Of a DNA stretch of 64,000 nt, positions 15,754-25,884 are shown one piece after another. The DNA is from Candidatus Methanoperedentaceae archaeon. GTDB lineage: Archaea; Halobacteriota; Methanosarcinia; Methanosarcinales; Methanoperedenaceae. The stretch's first letter is position 1; every line of letters begins with the position of its first letter. The translations under genes and the position numbers were made by a program. The notes under the pieces are model-generated. The model did no database searches, was not told where the DNA came from, and saw only the letters and a program-made list of their open reading frames with translations. The DNA lies in contig PQAS01000042.1 of assembly GCA_003104905.1 (NCBI GenBank), positions 124,001 to 188,000 on the forward strand, in the 5' to 3' direction.

Positions 15754-16956
15754 ATGAATAATGAGGAAGTAAGAGCCCTTCGTAAAGCTTTTGATTCTGT
15801 GAAAGAAAGGCAGGCTCAAAACCTGCTGGAAGGTTTTTCCGATAGAACAAAGAGACTTATTCTATCAAGAGATCTTTGCGTGGGAAATGAAGAACTTCTT
15901 GAACATGCAATAGTAAATCTCAGGAAAAACGGAATAAAGGTCTATCTTGCAAGGGAAAAGAAGGAAGCGCTTGAAATAATATTGGAGGAGATAGGGAAGG
16001 AAAAAACAATCGTAAAATCGAAATCCAATGTGACCAAGGAACTTGGATTAACAAAATTTCTTGAAAAAAAAGGATTGATTGTTGTAGAAACTGATATAGG
16101 GGACAGGATTTTACAAATATTGGATGCAAAGCCTTCACACCCCACAGGTCCGGTGACCCATCTTTCCGCAAAAGAAATAGCAAAAGGGATATCAAAATAT
16201 TATGATCTGCCAGTTACACAAACACCTGAAGATATAGTGAAAATAGTAAAAGCCGATATAGTCTCCAACCTGGAAAAGGCAAAAATCGGAATTACAGGGG
16301 CTAATGCCATCACTGCAGAGGAAGGCTCAATTCTCATGACCCATAACGAAGGAAATATCCACGAGGTGATGAGGAAAGAAAAACATATTGTTGTAACCTC
16401 GATAGACAAGATATATCAGGATATAGAAGATGCTGTCAACATGATAAAGATCCTGTCTTTTAATGCTACAGGTTCGATAATCCCTTCATTTTTGGATATA
16501 ATAAGCGGTATCAGCAAGACTGCGGATGTGGAAAAGAAATTCGTTAAAGGGATTCATAATCCTTCAGAAATAGTCCTTGTGCTTGTCGATAACAAAAGGA
16601 GTGACCTTGCCAGGAAAGGATTTAAAGAACTTCTCAAATGCATAGGATGCGGAAATTGTCTGCTGCATTGCCCTATGTATAATACTATCGGAAATGAATA
16701 CGCAATAGAAAGCTACCTGGGGGGGAAGGGATTAGCTTATTATTCACTATATACGGATGAACCCCACGAGAAACTGGAGCTGTGCCTGAGGTGCGGGAAA
16801 TGCCGTGAAAACTGCCCCCTTGAGCTTGATATTCCCGAGATTATCAAAAATCTGAGAAGTACTGGTGTTTCTTCGGAGTTCTATTATTTCCTGAAATCCC
16901 ACATGGTATGGGTGTATTACCAGTCTCTTCTGAGATTGGAGGCAGAGAAAAAATAA
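15754..16956 (+). CDS. LUD-domain iron-sulfur protein (LutB-like)
   Basis: Residues 1-285 form a LUD domain (LutB/LldF family; AEEGSILMTHNEGNIHEVM is typical). The C-terminal 110 residues hold two [4Fe-4S] motifs, CIGCGNCLLHCP near residue 296 and CLRCGKCRENCP near 345. In bacteria LutB works with LutA and LutC in L-lactate oxidation. Here lutA and lutC are not adjacent, so another electron-transfer or 2-hydroxy acid role is possible. It is cytoplasmic or attached to a membrane partner. It starts at ATG 15754 after a weak ribosome site, 45 nt downstream of the glycosyltransferase. Confidence 0.85.
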   Translation: MNNEEVRALRKAFDSVKERQAQNLLEGFSDRTKRLILSRDLCVGNEELLEHAIVNLRKNGIKVYLAREKKEALEIILEEIGKEKTIVKSKSNVTKELGLTKFLEKKGLIVVETDIGDRILQILDAKPSHPTGPVTHLSAKEIAKGISKYYDLPVTQTPEDIVKIVKADIVSNLEKAKIGITGANAITAEEGSILMTHNEGNIHEVMRKEKHIVVTSIDKIYQDIEDAVNMIKILSFNATGSIIPSFLDIISGISKTADVEKKFVKGIHNPSEIVLVLVDNKRSDLARKGFKELLKCIGCGNCLLHCPMYNTIGNEYAIESYLGGKGLAYYSLYTDEPHEKLELCLRCGKCRENCPLELDIPEIIKNLRSTGVSSEFYYFLKSHMVWVYYQSLLRLEAEKK

Positions 16957-17521
16957 TTTGATGACCTGTTGGGGATTATTGGAGGATTTTGAAAAAATAA
17001 CTTCCCTATATGGTAATTATTATTATTACAGTAATTTATCTATATGTATAGATATATATGTTCGGATTACATATTATTATTTGTGGCCAGGATAAGCCAA
17101 TGGTCTGGGAGTGGCTTTACCTCCATACAATGATAAGTTCAAAGTTAAAGAAACAAAACGGAAATCTAAGATATCTTCTGTTCATACTTTCACCACAAAT
17201 GGAAATTCACCCAATAAAAATATAAAATTATTATATTTATTATGTGGTGTTAAAATTTAGAAAGACATATATATCTGGAAATCTAAAAGATATAATGATA
17301 GGCGTGGACTATTGTGGAGCCCTGTGGTAAGAAGAAATAAATTAGTTCTTCTTAGTTCATTATTTAGATTGGGAGGGAAAAAATCAAAATATATGTAAAA
17401 AATAATATTCAATTGGTTTATTCATAATATTTCAGATGAAACCCAGGTTTAAATGGATCGAGATGTGTGGGATCTTGCCTTAAAGGTGACTGGGTAAACA
17501 CATCAGCATGATTGAGCAGAA
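16957..17521. other. AT-rich intergenic region without a supported gene
   Basis: This 565-nt segment between the LUD gene and the surface-protein leader has many stops in all frames. The longest plus frame, from ATG 17101, runs about 40 codons and has no recognisable features. Several TATA-like stretches (near 17040, 17265 and 17385) could include the promoter of the surface-protein gene. Confidence 0.5.
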
Positions 17522-17607
17522 CTGAAAGGTCGTGCGGGAACACAACCTTTCAGAGAGGAATACCTTGCGGGAATATTCCTGCAGCATGTCGGTCAACTTA
17601 CTGCAGG
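17522..17607 (+). ncRNA. Structured 5' leader with twin hairpins sharing a TGCGGGAA loop
   Basis: Hairpin 1: ctgaaaggt (17522-17530) pairs with acctttcag (17545-17553), 9 bp. Hairpin 2: aggaata (17556-17562) pairs with tattcct (17574-17580), 7 bp. Both loops contain the identical octamer tgcgggaa (17533-17540 and 17566-17573). A third pairing, cctgcag (17578-17584) with ctgcagg (17601-17607), shares bases with hairpin 2 and could be mutually exclusive with it. The block ends 93 nt before the surface-protein start. It looks like a cis-acting RNA control element. Confidence 0.5.
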
Positions 17608-17700
17608 TATTAATCTGTGGGGTTTGTATATTAATATTTCCTTTTTTCTGCGATGAGGGCATGCACGTAAAAGAAGAGCATTTAAAGGAGAAAATAAAAT

Positions 17701-19491
17701 ATGAAACTAAATATATTAGGACTACTGGGAATATTTGTGGTTTTGGCATTATTCTCAGGAACAGCAAGTGCAGCAAACCAGTCAGTTAACGTGGCTATCG
17801 TAGGTTCACCTGGAGTAATAAATGGTGGCACACTGCCAACATCCGGACCAGATATTGTAGGCATGACCTTCACGAATCTACTACCTGCAAATGTGAACAC
17901 AGCTAACCTAGCAAACTACGATACAGTGGTATTAAATGTCGCTAGTTCAGGAATGGGTTGTAATGTCAATACATTAACTGCATCTGCGAAAGCAGACCTT
18001 GTGACATTCGTTAGTACAGGTAAGAAGTTAATTATCTATGACAGCGAATGTTCGCCACAGAATTATACCTGGCTACCATATCAATTTACTACTGCTAACC
18101 CAGGAGCACAGGGAGCCAGCGGAACAGTTACAATAGTTGAAGAGAATACACTTTCAACTAATTCTCCCGGTCCATATTTCATTGATGCACCTTGGATGTC
18201 GGCCAATATCGAAATAGGCGATGCAAATGTTATGACAACATTTAATGCAAACTGGTGCGAAGATATGGCTGCTACAAATGTATTAGGTATCACTGGACCT
18301 GTGCATACATACGCCAAGACAGGAGCAGATGTTGGACTCTACTTATACAATGGGTTTGATACTGATAATATGGCTGCTGGTACAAATGCTCTTAGAAAAA
18401 TATGGGTTCAGGAGCTTATGCAACCTTTTAATCCTTCAAACCTTCCATGCGGTGTTACAGTAGTTGGTATAACACTAACTCCTGCTTCAGCATCAAATGA
18501 TGTTGGAACTACACACACAGTGACAGCTACTCTTAAAGACCTTCTCGGAAATGTAAAACCCGGAGTACTTGTAACATTTAGTGTAATAGCAGGACCTAAC
18601 AATGGAACTTCTGGAACATGCAATCCAGCAGATTGTAAGTCAGATGCTAGTGGCATTGTAACATTCACATACACTGGTGTTGGTGGCGTTGGAACCGATG
18701 ATATTAAAGCATGTTTCACTGATCAAGCAGGTAATCCAGTCTGTTCTCAGACTGTAACCAAAGAATGGAAATTGCCTCCCGCAGGAAGCATATCTGGAAT
18801 GAAGTTTAACGACCTTAATGCAAACGGCGTTAAAGATGCAGGTGACCTTGGACTTGCAGGCTGGACAATAGTATTAACAGATTCGTTAGGAAATGTTGTT
18901 GGTACGAAAGTAACAGATGCTAGTGGAGATTACTTATTTGATCCGGTACCAGTTGGTAAATACACACTTTCAGAAAATATACAACTTGGATGGAAGCAAA
19001 CATTCCCAACTACAGGATCTTACGCAGTAGAAGTTAAAGCAGGTGACAAACTTGTATATGACTTCGGTAACGTTAAGATTGATGGTCGAATGACTGGCGG
19101 AGGTAGTGTTTTCACAGAAGATAAGAAACCAATCAGAGTTACACACGGATTTGAACTACACTGTGATACATCTGATACTCCAAACAACCTGGAAGTTAAC
19201 TGGGGCAAAGGCAACAAGTTCCATCTTGATACACTAAAATCTGCAATATGCTACGATGATACAAAGATAGAGCCTAATCCACCTAGCGCAGGATTTGACA
19301 CCTATGTTGGTTCTGGTGTAGGAAGTTATAACGGGGTTGCTGGAGCAAATGCAGAGTGGACATTCACAGATGCAGGAGAACCTGGAAAGAACGATCTTGC
19401 TTCAATAACTATTAAAGACGCAAGTAATAATGTAGTCTTGGTAGTTAAAGGATTGCTAAACAATGGAAACCAACAGGCACATAAAGAGTAA
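17701..19491 (+). CDS. Exported multidomain surface protein (Ig-like, SdrD B-like)
   Basis: The 596-residue protein starts with a signal peptide (hydrophobic LGIFVVLALFSGTASA ending at about residue 24). An N-terminal domain (25-245) resembles GATase-like or secreted alpha/beta modules. An invasin-type bacterial Ig domain follows at about 250-350 (GITLTPASASNDVGTTHTVT). An SdrD B/CnaB-like domain is at about 357-445 (SGMKFNDLNANGVKDAGDLG, then GWTIVLTDSLGNVVG). A C-terminal domain (about 450-596) starts DGRMTGGGSVFTEDKKPIRV. No C-terminal membrane anchor is seen, so it is secreted or held to the S-layer by other contacts. aaaggag lies at 17686-17692 and a structured leader precedes it. A strong terminator follows. 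Confidence 0.85.
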   Translation: MKLNILGLLGIFVVLALFSGTASAANQSVNVAIVGSPGVINGGTLPTSGPDIVGMTFTNLLPANVNTANLANYDTVVLNVASSGMGCNVNTLTASAKADLVTFVSTGKKLIIYDSECSPQNYTWLPYQFTTANPGAQGASGTVTIVEENTLSTNSPGPYFIDAPWMSANIEIGDANVMTTFNANWCEDMAATNVLGITGPVHTYAKTGADVGLYLYNGFDTDNMAAGTNALRKIWVQELMQPFNPSNLPCGVTVVGITLTPASASNDVGTTHTVTATLKDLLGNVKPGVLVTFSVIAGPNNGTSGTCNPADCKSDASGIVTFTYTGVGGVGTDDIKACFTDQAGNPVCSQTVTKEWKLPPAGSISGMKFNDLNANGVKDAGDLGLAGWTIVLTDSLGNVVGTKVTDASGDYLFDPVPVGKYTLSENIQLGWKQTFPTTGSYAVEVKAGDKLVYDFGNVKIDGRMTGGGSVFTEDKKPIRVTHGFELHCDTSDTPNNLEVNWGKGNKFHLDTLKSAICYDDTKIEPNPPSAGFDTYVGSGVGSYNGVAGANAEWTFTDAGEPGKNDLASITIKDASNNVVLVVKGLLNNGNQQAHKE

Positions 19492-19515
19492 GTCCGAAAG
19501 CAGTTATAACATTTA

Positions 19516-19548
19516 GGAACACATTTATTTGTGTTCCATTTTTTTTTT
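19516..19548 (+). terminator. Terminator after surface protein
   Basis: ggaacaca (19516-19523) and tgtgttcc (19530-19537) form a perfect 8-bp stem followed by a run of ten T. It starts 25 nt after the stop codon of the surface protein. Confidence 0.85.
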
Positions 19549-19794
19549 CAAATGTATGACTCAACAAATTGTATAATAAACACCGATTTTCGTCAAGTGT
19601 TTATGTTTCATAATTGAACCAGGACTCGAATATCCAATAGGAAGTCCTGAATGGAGAGATTGGATTTATGAAAACGCTCCATATTGAACAAATGAAGGCG
19701 TATGGTACTTTCGGACAGGTTCTGTTGGATATGCAAAAACTTCTTAAAATCTTGGATATGGTACTCCTTTTTGTTCTCTATTGTTAAAAGAGAT
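19549..19794. other. Intergenic region with possible coding remnants
   Basis: No intact gene is visible. Two short plus-strand stretches, reading EYPIGSPEWRDWIYENAPY and EGVWYFRTGSVGYAKTS, look like the worn end of an exported protein but cannot be assigned. Confidence 0.3.
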
Positions 19795-19865
19795 GCACCG
19801 ATCGGGATTTGAACCCGAGTTATTAGCTTGGAAGGCTAAAGTCATAGCCACTAGACCATCGGTGC
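19795..19865 (-). tRNA. tRNA-Gly (TCC)
   Basis: The minus strand folds as a complete tRNA: 7-bp acceptor stem GCACCGA/TCGGTGC, anticodon stem TTAGC/GCTAA with loop CTTCCAA giving anticodon TCC, and T arm with GGTTCAAATCC. The 71-nt gene has no intron and no encoded CCA. Confidence 0.95.
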
Positions 19866-19992
19866 AGGTAGTCCGTAGATAGTCTAAAAGGTATAAAAAG
19901 CTTTATGTGATTTCCTCCCGCCAATGAATTGGCGGGCATCCATTCTTATGCACTCGAATGGGTTTTCTCCATGTCTCTAACCTATTAATAAT

Positions 19993-20937
19993 CTACGATA
20001 TTCTGAAATTTTTGTCGCTTGTGTCTTTATATGCTGAATTACTCGTGCTCTTAATTCTTATCATATAATCCTTTCCGCGAGTTTGTGTCTTTGGAATAGT
20101 CCAGGTCTGTGAACCATCATTAGGAGTGCTCGAAGCAACTGTTCTAACTACCCGCCCATTCTTTAGTAATTGTATTGTTACTTTTTTTCCGGTATTACCC
20201 GCAGAACTCCATGTTATTGTATGAACAGTGCCTCGTTTCCAGATCTCTCCGCCATTAGGTGAAACTACTGTGATTCTTGGTGATATGAACTTCTGGATGC
20301 GGTTATTATGAGTATCAGCAACATAGACATTGCCACTGCTATCCACAGCTACTCCAGTTGCCCAATAGAATTGACCATTGCCACTACCTTTGCTTCCCCA
20401 CTTAGTTAAAAATGTGCCAGATGAACTGAACTTCTGGATGCGGTCATTTCCATCAGCAACATAAACGTTCCCGCTACTATCCACAGCTACTCCATTTGGA
20501 TAACCGAACTGACCGTCGCCACTGCCTGAGCTTCCCCACTTAGTTAAAAATGTGCCCGATGAACTGAACTTCTGGATGCGGTTATTATAAGTATCAGCAA
20601 CATAAACATTGCCGCTGCTATCCACGGCTAATCCACTAAATGAGCCAATGAACTGACCATCGCCACTGCCAAAGCTTCCCCACTTAGTTAGAAATGTGCC
20701 TGATGAACTGAACTTCTGGATGCGGCTATTATCAGAATCAGCAACATAAACATTGCCGCTGCTATCCACAGCTACTCCAAATAGTTGACCGAAATACAAT
20801 TGCCCAGTAGAAGGAATTTTTAGAACAAATTCGTATGAGTCATAAGCCCCTGCTCCATTCACAAGCAATGATCCCAGCATCAATATTCCAACAGCGATCA
20901 TGAGGGCACGCCCTCCACAAGTGTATTTTGAAAACAT
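19993..20937 (-). CDS. Exported NHL-repeat protein with Kre9/KNH-like C-terminal domain
   Basis: Start at ATG 20937 is preferred (GGTGG about 8 nt upstream). A signal peptide covers about residues 1-31 (ALMIAVGILMLGSLLVNGAG). Four to five NHL beta-propeller repeats follow, with the recurring motif GVAVDSSGNVYVAD and the linker RIQKFSSSGTFLTKWGS. The repeats are almost identical at DNA level with a period of about 140 nt. The last 95 residues form a Kre9/KNH-type beta domain (ITVVSPNGGEIWKRGTVHTI), common in archaeal cell-surface proteins. Too few blades for a full six-bladed propeller suggests repeat loss or assembly with other subunits. Likely located outside the membrane. Confidence 0.85.
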   Translation of the reverse strand: MFSKYTCGGRALMIAVGILMLGSLLVNGAGAYDSYEFVLKIPSTGQLYFGQLFGVAVDSSGNVYVADSDNSRIQKFSSSGTFLTKWGSFGSGDGQFIGSFSGLAVDSSGNVYVADTYNNRIQKFSSSGTFLTKWGSSGSGDGQFGYPNGVAVDSSGNVYVADGNDRIQKFSSSGTFLTKWGSKGSGNGQFYWATGVAVDSSGNVYVADTHNNRIQKFISPRITVVSPNGGEIWKRGTVHTITWSSAGNTGKKVTIQLLKNGRVVRTVASSTPNDGSQTWTIPKTQTRGKDYMIRIKSTSNSAYKDTSDKNFRIS

Positions 20938-20997
20938 TCTTTTACCACCCTTTTTAGTAATGATGTGCGATTTGTTTGACGGCCAACACAAAAACAC

Positions 20998-21437
20998 TAT
21001 ATACCAATTGCAAATTGATAGTTTAATATTTATATGTTTCGTTTGTTTTTTTCAAGAGTTGAAACGTGTATCCACAGCGGACTTAACCTGGAATCACTTC
21101 TTTCTACGCGCCCGGTCCGGTAATATATCCTGCAGGGGGTTTTATCCTGGAATGCCGGCCTGAAGAATAACGATATTTCCTGTTTTTCACCCCAAAGCAT
21201 TATATACTTCTTATTCGTCTATGGAAGAAAGTACGATGCGTATAGATTACGCAAGTTGAAGTCGATCAAAGTCGGATTTGATGAATTGCCAGGGCCAATG
21301 CGGTTTTCGTATGCCCGTAATAAAGCGTGTAAGTCAAAATCTATTTGTGAAGACATATTTGCAAAACCATCGGGTTTGCACTTGCCGTAAAAATATTCCC
21401 ACGTATTGATTTATATATTATCGAAAAGGAGGAAAAA
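20998..21437. promoter_or_regulatory. Divergent promoter region for NHL gene and ribosomal protein cluster
   Basis: No gene is seen. TATA-like elements face left for the NHL gene (minus-strand TATAAATATT near 21033). Others face right for the ribosomal cluster: cattatatac near 21199 and ttatatatta near 21410. aaggagg at 21426-21432 is the ribosome site of rpl3. The upstream TATA would give a leader of about 210 nt, in which autoregulation by a ribosomal protein is possible. Confidence 0.45.
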
Positions 21438-22451
21438 ATGTCACATCCGCACAGACCAAGACGCGGTTCTATTGGATTCAGTCCGCGCGTTAGAGCCAGA
21501 AGCGAAGTACCTCGTGTAAGAGCATGGCCTGTACAAAAGGAGCCAAAACTTTTAGGATTTGCAGGATACAAAGCCGGCATGACACATCTCATAATGAGAG
21601 ACGAAATCCCCAACAGTTTAACAAACGGGATGGAGATTTCAGTACCGGTGACCATTATGGAAGTTCCTGCAATGAAAGTTGCAGCTATCAGGCTATATAA
21701 AAATACCACTTATGGAGCCAGTGCTATCGCAGAAGCATGGACAACAGAACTTGATAAAGAACTTAACCGGGCAATACCCATACCTAAGAAACACGATCTT
21801 CCGGCAGCTATTGCTAAGATCGAACAGTTAATAAAAGACGGCATAGCAAAGGATTTGAGGGTAGTAATGTACACGATGCCTGAAAAGGTTACAGGAATAC
21901 CCAAGAAAAAACCGGAGATCATGGAGAATAGTATCGGCGGGACTGATATTATGGCCCGTTTCCAGTATGCCAAAGGTCTCCTCGGAAAAAACATCAGTAT
22001 CAGCGATGTATTCACAAACGGTGAATTAATAGACCTTGTTGGAATAACAATCGGAAAGGGAGTACAGGGACCTGTAAAACGCTGGGGAATTCAGCTCCAG
22101 AAAAATAAACATTCAAGAGCAGGAAGCGTCAGGGAGATCGGTACTCTTGGTGCGTGGCATCCATCGCATGTAAGCTGGAGAGTTCCGCAACTCGGACAAA
22201 CAGGATATCATCAGAGAACCGAATTTAACAAAAGGATCATGCAAATGGGTAAAGACGGAAAGAACGTTACCCCTGAAGGCGGATTCTTAAATTACGGTAT
22301 TGTTAGAAATGATTATGTAATAATAAAGGGAAGCGTGCCAGGACCAGTCAAGAGATTAGTCCGCATGCGACCCGCTATCAGACCGAAGGCACAAACAAAG
22401 GGCCAGGCACCTGAAATAACGTATATAAGCCTTGAATCAAAGCAAGGGTGA
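21438..22451 (+). CDS. rpl3: Ribosomal protein uL3
   Basis: A 337-residue archaeal uL3: begins [20 protein letters not shown] and has [15 protein letters not shown], the basic loop [20 protein letters not shown] and [20 protein letters not shown] near the peptidyl transferase centre. It is the first gene of the S10-type cluster and has a strong ribosome site, aaggagg. The stop is 5 nt before rpl4. Confidence 0.97.
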   Translation: MSHPHRPRRGSIGFSPRVRARSEVPRVRAWPVQKEPKLLGFAGYKAGMTHLIMRDEIPNSLTNGMEISVPVTIMEVPAMKVAAIRLYKNTTYGASAIAEAWTTELDKELNRAIPIPKKHDLPAAIAKIEQLIKDGIAKDLRVVMYTMPEKVTGIPKKKPEIMENSIGGTDIMARFQYAKGLLGKNISISDVFTNGELIDLVGITIGKGVQGPVKRWGIQLQKNKHSRAGSVREIGTLGAWHPSHVSWRVPQLGQTGYHQRTEFNKRIMQMGKDGKNVTPEGGFLNYGIVRNDYVIIKGSVPGPVKRLVRMRPAIRPKAQTKGQAPEITYISLESKQG

Positions 22452-22455
22452 TTTC

Positions 22456-23208
22456 ATGGAATTAAATATAATTGATTTATCGGGAAATTCTAAGAAAAAA
22501 ATTAATTCAACACTTTTCGATGAGCCATACAGGCCTGATCTTATAAAGAAGGCAGTACTGGCGGCCCAGGCGAATCGTATGCAGCCTTATGGCCCGCATA
22601 TGTATGCGGGAATGAGAACATCAGCAGAAGGGTGGGGGCCGGGAAGAGGCGTATCACGTGTGGCCAGAATCATGAATGGAAGCAGGGCCGCAAGAATCCC
22701 ACAGGCTGTCAAAGGAAGACAGGCGCATCCTCCCAAACCTGAAACCGACAGGACTGAGAAGATCAATGATAAGGAGCGCAAGAAAGCCATAAGATCAGCA
22801 CTTGCTGCGACCGGAAATGCTGAACTTGTAAAAAAGAGAGGGCACCAGTTCTGTGCATCATTGCCATTAGTAGTAGCAGATGATTTTAGCGCCCTTTCCA
22901 AAACAAAGGATGTAAAATCATTCCTTACGGCAGCTAAATTATGGGACGATATCCTGAGAGCAAAACAAACCAGAGTCCGCGCAGGAAAAGGTAAACTCCG
23001 GGGCAGGAGATACAAACAGCCAAAAAGCATTCTGATCGTCACCGGGGAAGACAAGGGTGTAGTTAAGGCAGCGCGCAATCTTGCGGGTGTCGATGTAGTC
23101 ATTTATGACCAGCTCAATGCAGAATTATTGGCCCCTGGAACGCATGCAGGACGCCTGACAATATATACCGAGTCGGCAATTTCAAAACTCGAGGAGAAAA
23201 TGCAATGA
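22456..23208 (+). CDS. rpl4: Ribosomal protein uL4
   Basis: Start is set at ATG 22456 because GGTGA lies 6 nt upstream; earlier in-frame TTG codons fall inside rpl3. The 250-residue product has the archaeal uL4 exit-tunnel loop ([20 protein letters not shown], then [20 protein letters not shown]) and the large-subunit binding segment [18 protein letters not shown]. It overlaps rpl23 by 4 nt. Confidence 0.97.
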   Translation: MELNIIDLSGNSKKKINSTLFDEPYRPDLIKKAVLAAQANRMQPYGPHMYAGMRTSAEGWGPGRGVSRVARIMNGSRAARIPQAVKGRQAHPPKPETDRTEKINDKERKKAIRSALAATGNAELVKKRGHQFCASLPLVVADDFSALSKTKDVKSFLTAAKLWDDILRAKQTRVRAGKGKLRGRRYKQPKSILIVTGEDKGVVKAARNLAGVDVVIYDQLNAELLAPGTHAGRLTIYTESAISKLEEKMQ

Positions 23209-23450
23209 TACAGCACCCCTACATCACAGAAAAAGCAACGATGATGGCGGAAAATAATAATGTTCTCCAGTTCATCGTTGATATCAATGATAGTCGAACA
23301 AATGTGAAAAGAGAAATTGAGGCACTTTTTAAAGTAAAAGTGGCAAGCGTCAATATGATGATGACCTCAAAAGGAAAAAAGAAAGCCATTGTGAGTTTCC
23401 AGGATCCGGACACCGCGACAGAACTTGCTTCAAGGCTAGGAATATTCTAA
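23205..23450 (+). CDS. rpl23: Ribosomal protein uL23
   Basis: An 81-residue protein beginning [19 protein letters not shown], with [20 protein letters not shown] and [17 protein letters not shown], the conserved uL23 features. It sits at the polypeptide exit and docks SRP and the translocon. ATGA overlap with rpl4 implies coupled translation. Confidence 0.97.
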   Translation: MIQHPYITEKATMMAENNNVLQFIVDINDSRTNVKREIEALFKVKVASVNMMMTSKGKKKAIVSFQDPDTATELASRLGIF

Positions 23451-23459
23451 GGTGAGAAA

Positions 23460-24170
23460 ATGGGAAAAAGAATAATGTCTCAAAGTAGGGGAAAAGGTTC
23501 TCCTACATATAAAGCACCATCTCATAAATTCAAAGCGAACCTTGAGCACCTGAAAGTTCAAGAAGGAATAATAACGGGAAAAGTGCTTGAAATTACACAT
23601 GATCCTGCACGCTCGGCTCCTATTGCCCGCATTTCATTCAGCAATGGCGAGGAACGATTGATGCTTATCCCGGAAGGCATAGAAGTAAACCAGACAATAC
23701 AGTGCGGCATTTCCGCCCCTGTAGAACCTGGCAATACCCTTGTACTTGCAGAGATCCCGGAAGGTCTACCTATCTGTAATGTGGAGTCACAGCCTGGCGA
23801 CGGCGGAAAATTTGCCCGCGCCTCAGGAATGTACGGAATACTTGTCGCACATGATGTGGGCAAGACCGTAGTTCAATTACCAAGTGGGGAGATGAAATGG
23901 CTGAACCCCAAATGCAGGGCAACCATCGGTGTTGTCGCAGGAAGCGGACGTACCGAGAAGCATTTTGTCAAAGCCGGAAAGAAATTCTTCAGAATGAAGG
24001 TCAGAGCGCGCAAATGGCCAAGAAGCAGGGGTGTTGCAATGAATGTCGTTGACCACCCGTTCGGAGGCGGAGGACGCCAGCATCCTGGAAGACCAAAGAC
24101 CGTATCCAGAGGCACGCCGCCCGGAAGAAAAGTCGGCTCGATTGCCGCAAGAAGGACAGGAAAGAGGTGA
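23460..24170 (+). CDS. rpl2: Ribosomal protein uL2
   Basis: A 236-residue archaeal uL2. It starts [20 protein letters not shown] and has the conserved C-terminal [20 protein letters not shown] region that supports the peptidyl transferase centre, and a basic tail ending RRTGKR. GGTGAG lies at 23451-23456 before the start. It is followed by rps19 after 5 nt. Confidence 0.97.
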   Translation: MGKRIMSQSRGKGSPTYKAPSHKFKANLEHLKVQEGIITGKVLEITHDPARSAPIARISFSNGEERLMLIPEGIEVNQTIQCGISAPVEPGNTLVLAEIPEGLPICNVESQPGDGGKFARASGMYGILVAHDVGKTVVQLPSGEMKWLNPKCRATIGVVAGSGRTEKHFVKAGKKFFRMKVRARKWPRSRGVAMNVVDHPFGGGGRQHPGRPKTVSRGTPPGRKVGSIAARRTGKR

Positions 24171-24175
24171 GTTAA

Positions 24176-24589
24176 ATGGCAAGAAAAGAATCATCAAAAA
24201 TACCAAAGAGAAAGGGTGAATTCACATTTAGAGGGAAATCAGTAGAGGAGCTTAAAAAGTTAAGCTATGATGAATTCGCTCTGCTTGTTCCGTCAAGACA
24301 GCGCCGCACCATTCAGCGCGGATTTTCAGAGGATCATAAAAAATTACTGCATAAAGTCAAAATCAAGGACCAGAACATCAGGACGCATTTGAGGGACATG
24401 ATAGTCCTTCCGGAAATGGTTGGTATGAAGATCGCTATCCATAGCGGTAAAGAGTTCGTACCAATAGATATACTTCCTGAGATGATGGGGCATTATTTTG
24501 GTGAATTTGTGCTCACAAGAAAGAAGGTTTCACATGGCGCAGCAGGTATCGGTGCAACAAAATCAAGCAAATTCGTTCCATTGAAGTGA
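24176..24589 (+). CDS. rps19: Ribosomal protein uS19
   Basis: A 137-residue protein with the archaeal N-terminal extension ([20 protein letters not shown]) and the conserved uS19 core ([20 protein letters not shown], then [20 protein letters not shown]). It contacts tRNA on the small-subunit head. The ribosome site GGTGAG overlaps the end of rpl2. Confidence 0.97.
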   Translation: MARKESSKIPKRKGEFTFRGKSVEELKKLSYDEFALLVPSRQRRTIQRGFSEDHKKLLHKVKIKDQNIRTHLRDMIVLPEMVGMKIAIHSGKEFVPIDILPEMMGHYFGEFVLTRKKVSHGAAGIGATKSSKFVPLK

Positions 24590-24594
24590 TTTAC

Positions 24595-25041
24595 ATGAAA
24601 TTAAATTTCTCTATTGAACCCTCACCAGAAAAAACATCAAAGGCGATGGGCAAAGAACTTCATATTTCAAGAAAACAGGCACATGAGATAGCAACTGCCA
24701 TAAAAGGCATGAAACTTGACACTGCACGAGAATTTCTTGAAAATGTAGCTGCATTGAAACAGGCTGTTCCTTATAAGAGATACACACGGAATATCCCTCA
24801 CAGAAGAGGGATGTGCAGCGGCAGATATCCACAAAAGGCAGCAAAAGAAATCTTATGCATAGTCAAAAACGCGGAAAGCAATGCCACATATAAAGGGCTC
24901 GATTCCGGAAATATGAGGATTACGCATGTAGCCACAAAGAAAGGCCATTCTTATATGGGTCAGTTCCCCAGAGCACAGGGAAGAGCTACGCCAAAAAGAC
25001 AGGAAACAGTTACAGTAGAAATGATAGCAGAGGTGCAATAA
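24595..25041 (+). CDS. rpl22: Ribosomal protein uL22
   Basis: Start at ATG 24595, with GTGAT at the end of rps19 acting as ribosome site. The 148-residue product has [20 protein letters not shown], the tunnel loop [18 protein letters not shown] and the C-terminal [13 protein letters not shown] typical of archaeal uL22. Its TAA overlaps the rps3 ATG by one base. Confidence 0.97.
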   Translation: MKLNFSIEPSPEKTSKAMGKELHISRKQAHEIATAIKGMKLDTAREFLENVAALKQAVPYKRYTRNIPHRRGMCSGRYPQKAAKEILCIVKNAESNATYKGLDSGNMRITHVATKKGHSYMGQFPRAQGRATPKRQETVTVEMIAEVQ

Positions 25042-25883
25042 TGGGCGTGGAAAAAAAATTCGTCAAGAACGGGTTTGATAAAACCCAGATGGCAGAATAC
25101 TTTTCCAAACAATTGGAAAGGGCGGGATATGGCGGCATGAATATCAACAGGACCCCTATGGGTACACAGGTGACTATTTTTGCTGAAAAACCAGGAATGA
25201 TCATAGGAAAGGGCGGAAGGACGATACACAAGCTTACGCATGACCTTGAAACGGTTTTCCGTGTTGATAATCCGCAAATAGATGTCCAGGAAGTAAAAAT
25301 CCCTGAACTGAATGCCCAGATGATGGCATCAAGATTGGCAGGAGCTATTGAACGCGGGCTATACTTCAGGAAAGCAGGCCATAACATGCTAAGAAGAATA
25401 ATGGAATCGGGAGCTCTTGGTTGTGAAATTGATATTGCCGGCAAATTGACAGGCCCCAGAAAGAGGACTGAAAAATTCGTAGCAGGCAATATGCTTCATG
25501 CAGGTAATCCTGCAATGGAACTTGTTGATAAGGGCTTTGCTATTGCTATAAAGAAACTGGGAGTAATCGGATGCCGTGTGAGGTTAATCCGCCCCACAGT
25601 TAAACTCCCGGGAAGGTTCAAGACCGTAGATATTATAGTTCCCCAGGAAGCTGCACCTTCAGTAAAGAAACCGGAAGGCATCAAAGAACTTGTAAAGGCT
25701 GCATCCGTTGAAGTAAAGCCGGATATCCCAAAACCGGAACCTGAAATCAAACCGGAAATTGTCCCGGAGGAAATCCATACTGGCGATATAGAAGAAAGGA
25801 TGCATGCCGATGTACTTGAACATAAACATCGTGAATACGATTACTGGCACCCGGCATCACGCACCCATAAAGCGGAGGAGTAG
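25041..25883 (+). CDS. rps3: Ribosomal protein uS3 with acidic C-terminal extension
   Basis: A 280-residue protein. The KH domain contains [20 protein letters not shown], and the uS3 C-terminal domain has [17 protein letters not shown]-like sequence and [16 protein letters not shown]. After about residue 205 comes a 75-residue extension rich in Pro, Glu and Lys ([20 protein letters not shown]) that ends with a His/Tyr-rich tail ([14 protein letters not shown]). Such variable tails are known in archaeal uS3, but this one is long. Confidence 0.96.
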   Translation: MGVEKKFVKNGFDKTQMAEYFSKQLERAGYGGMNINRTPMGTQVTIFAEKPGMIIGKGGRTIHKLTHDLETVFRVDNPQIDVQEVKIPELNAQMMASRLAGAIERGLYFRKAGHNMLRRIMESGALGCEIDIAGKLTGPRKRTEKFVAGNMLHAGNPAMELVDKGFAIAIKKLGVIGCRVRLIRPTVKLPGRFKTVDIIVPQEAAPSVKKPEGIKELVKAASVEVKPDIPKPEPEIKPEIVPEEIHTGDIEERMHADVLEHKHREYDYWHPASRTHKAEE

Positions 25884-25884
25884 T

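Noticed and set aside
17101-17226. 40-codon frame in the intergenic region before the surface-protein leader
   Set aside because: No ribosome site, no recognisable features; likely chance.
17532-17789. 85-codon frame upstream of the surface-protein gene
   Set aside because: It overlaps the structured leader and the true gene in another frame and has no coding character or ribosome site.
20281-20780. CRISPR-like periodic repeats
   Set aside because: Period is about 140 nt and in-frame with NHL protein repeats; no short repeat-spacer structure.
22587-23102. Long antisense frame opposite rpl4
   Set aside because: Caused by base composition of the ribosomal gene; the plus-strand product is unmistakably uL4.
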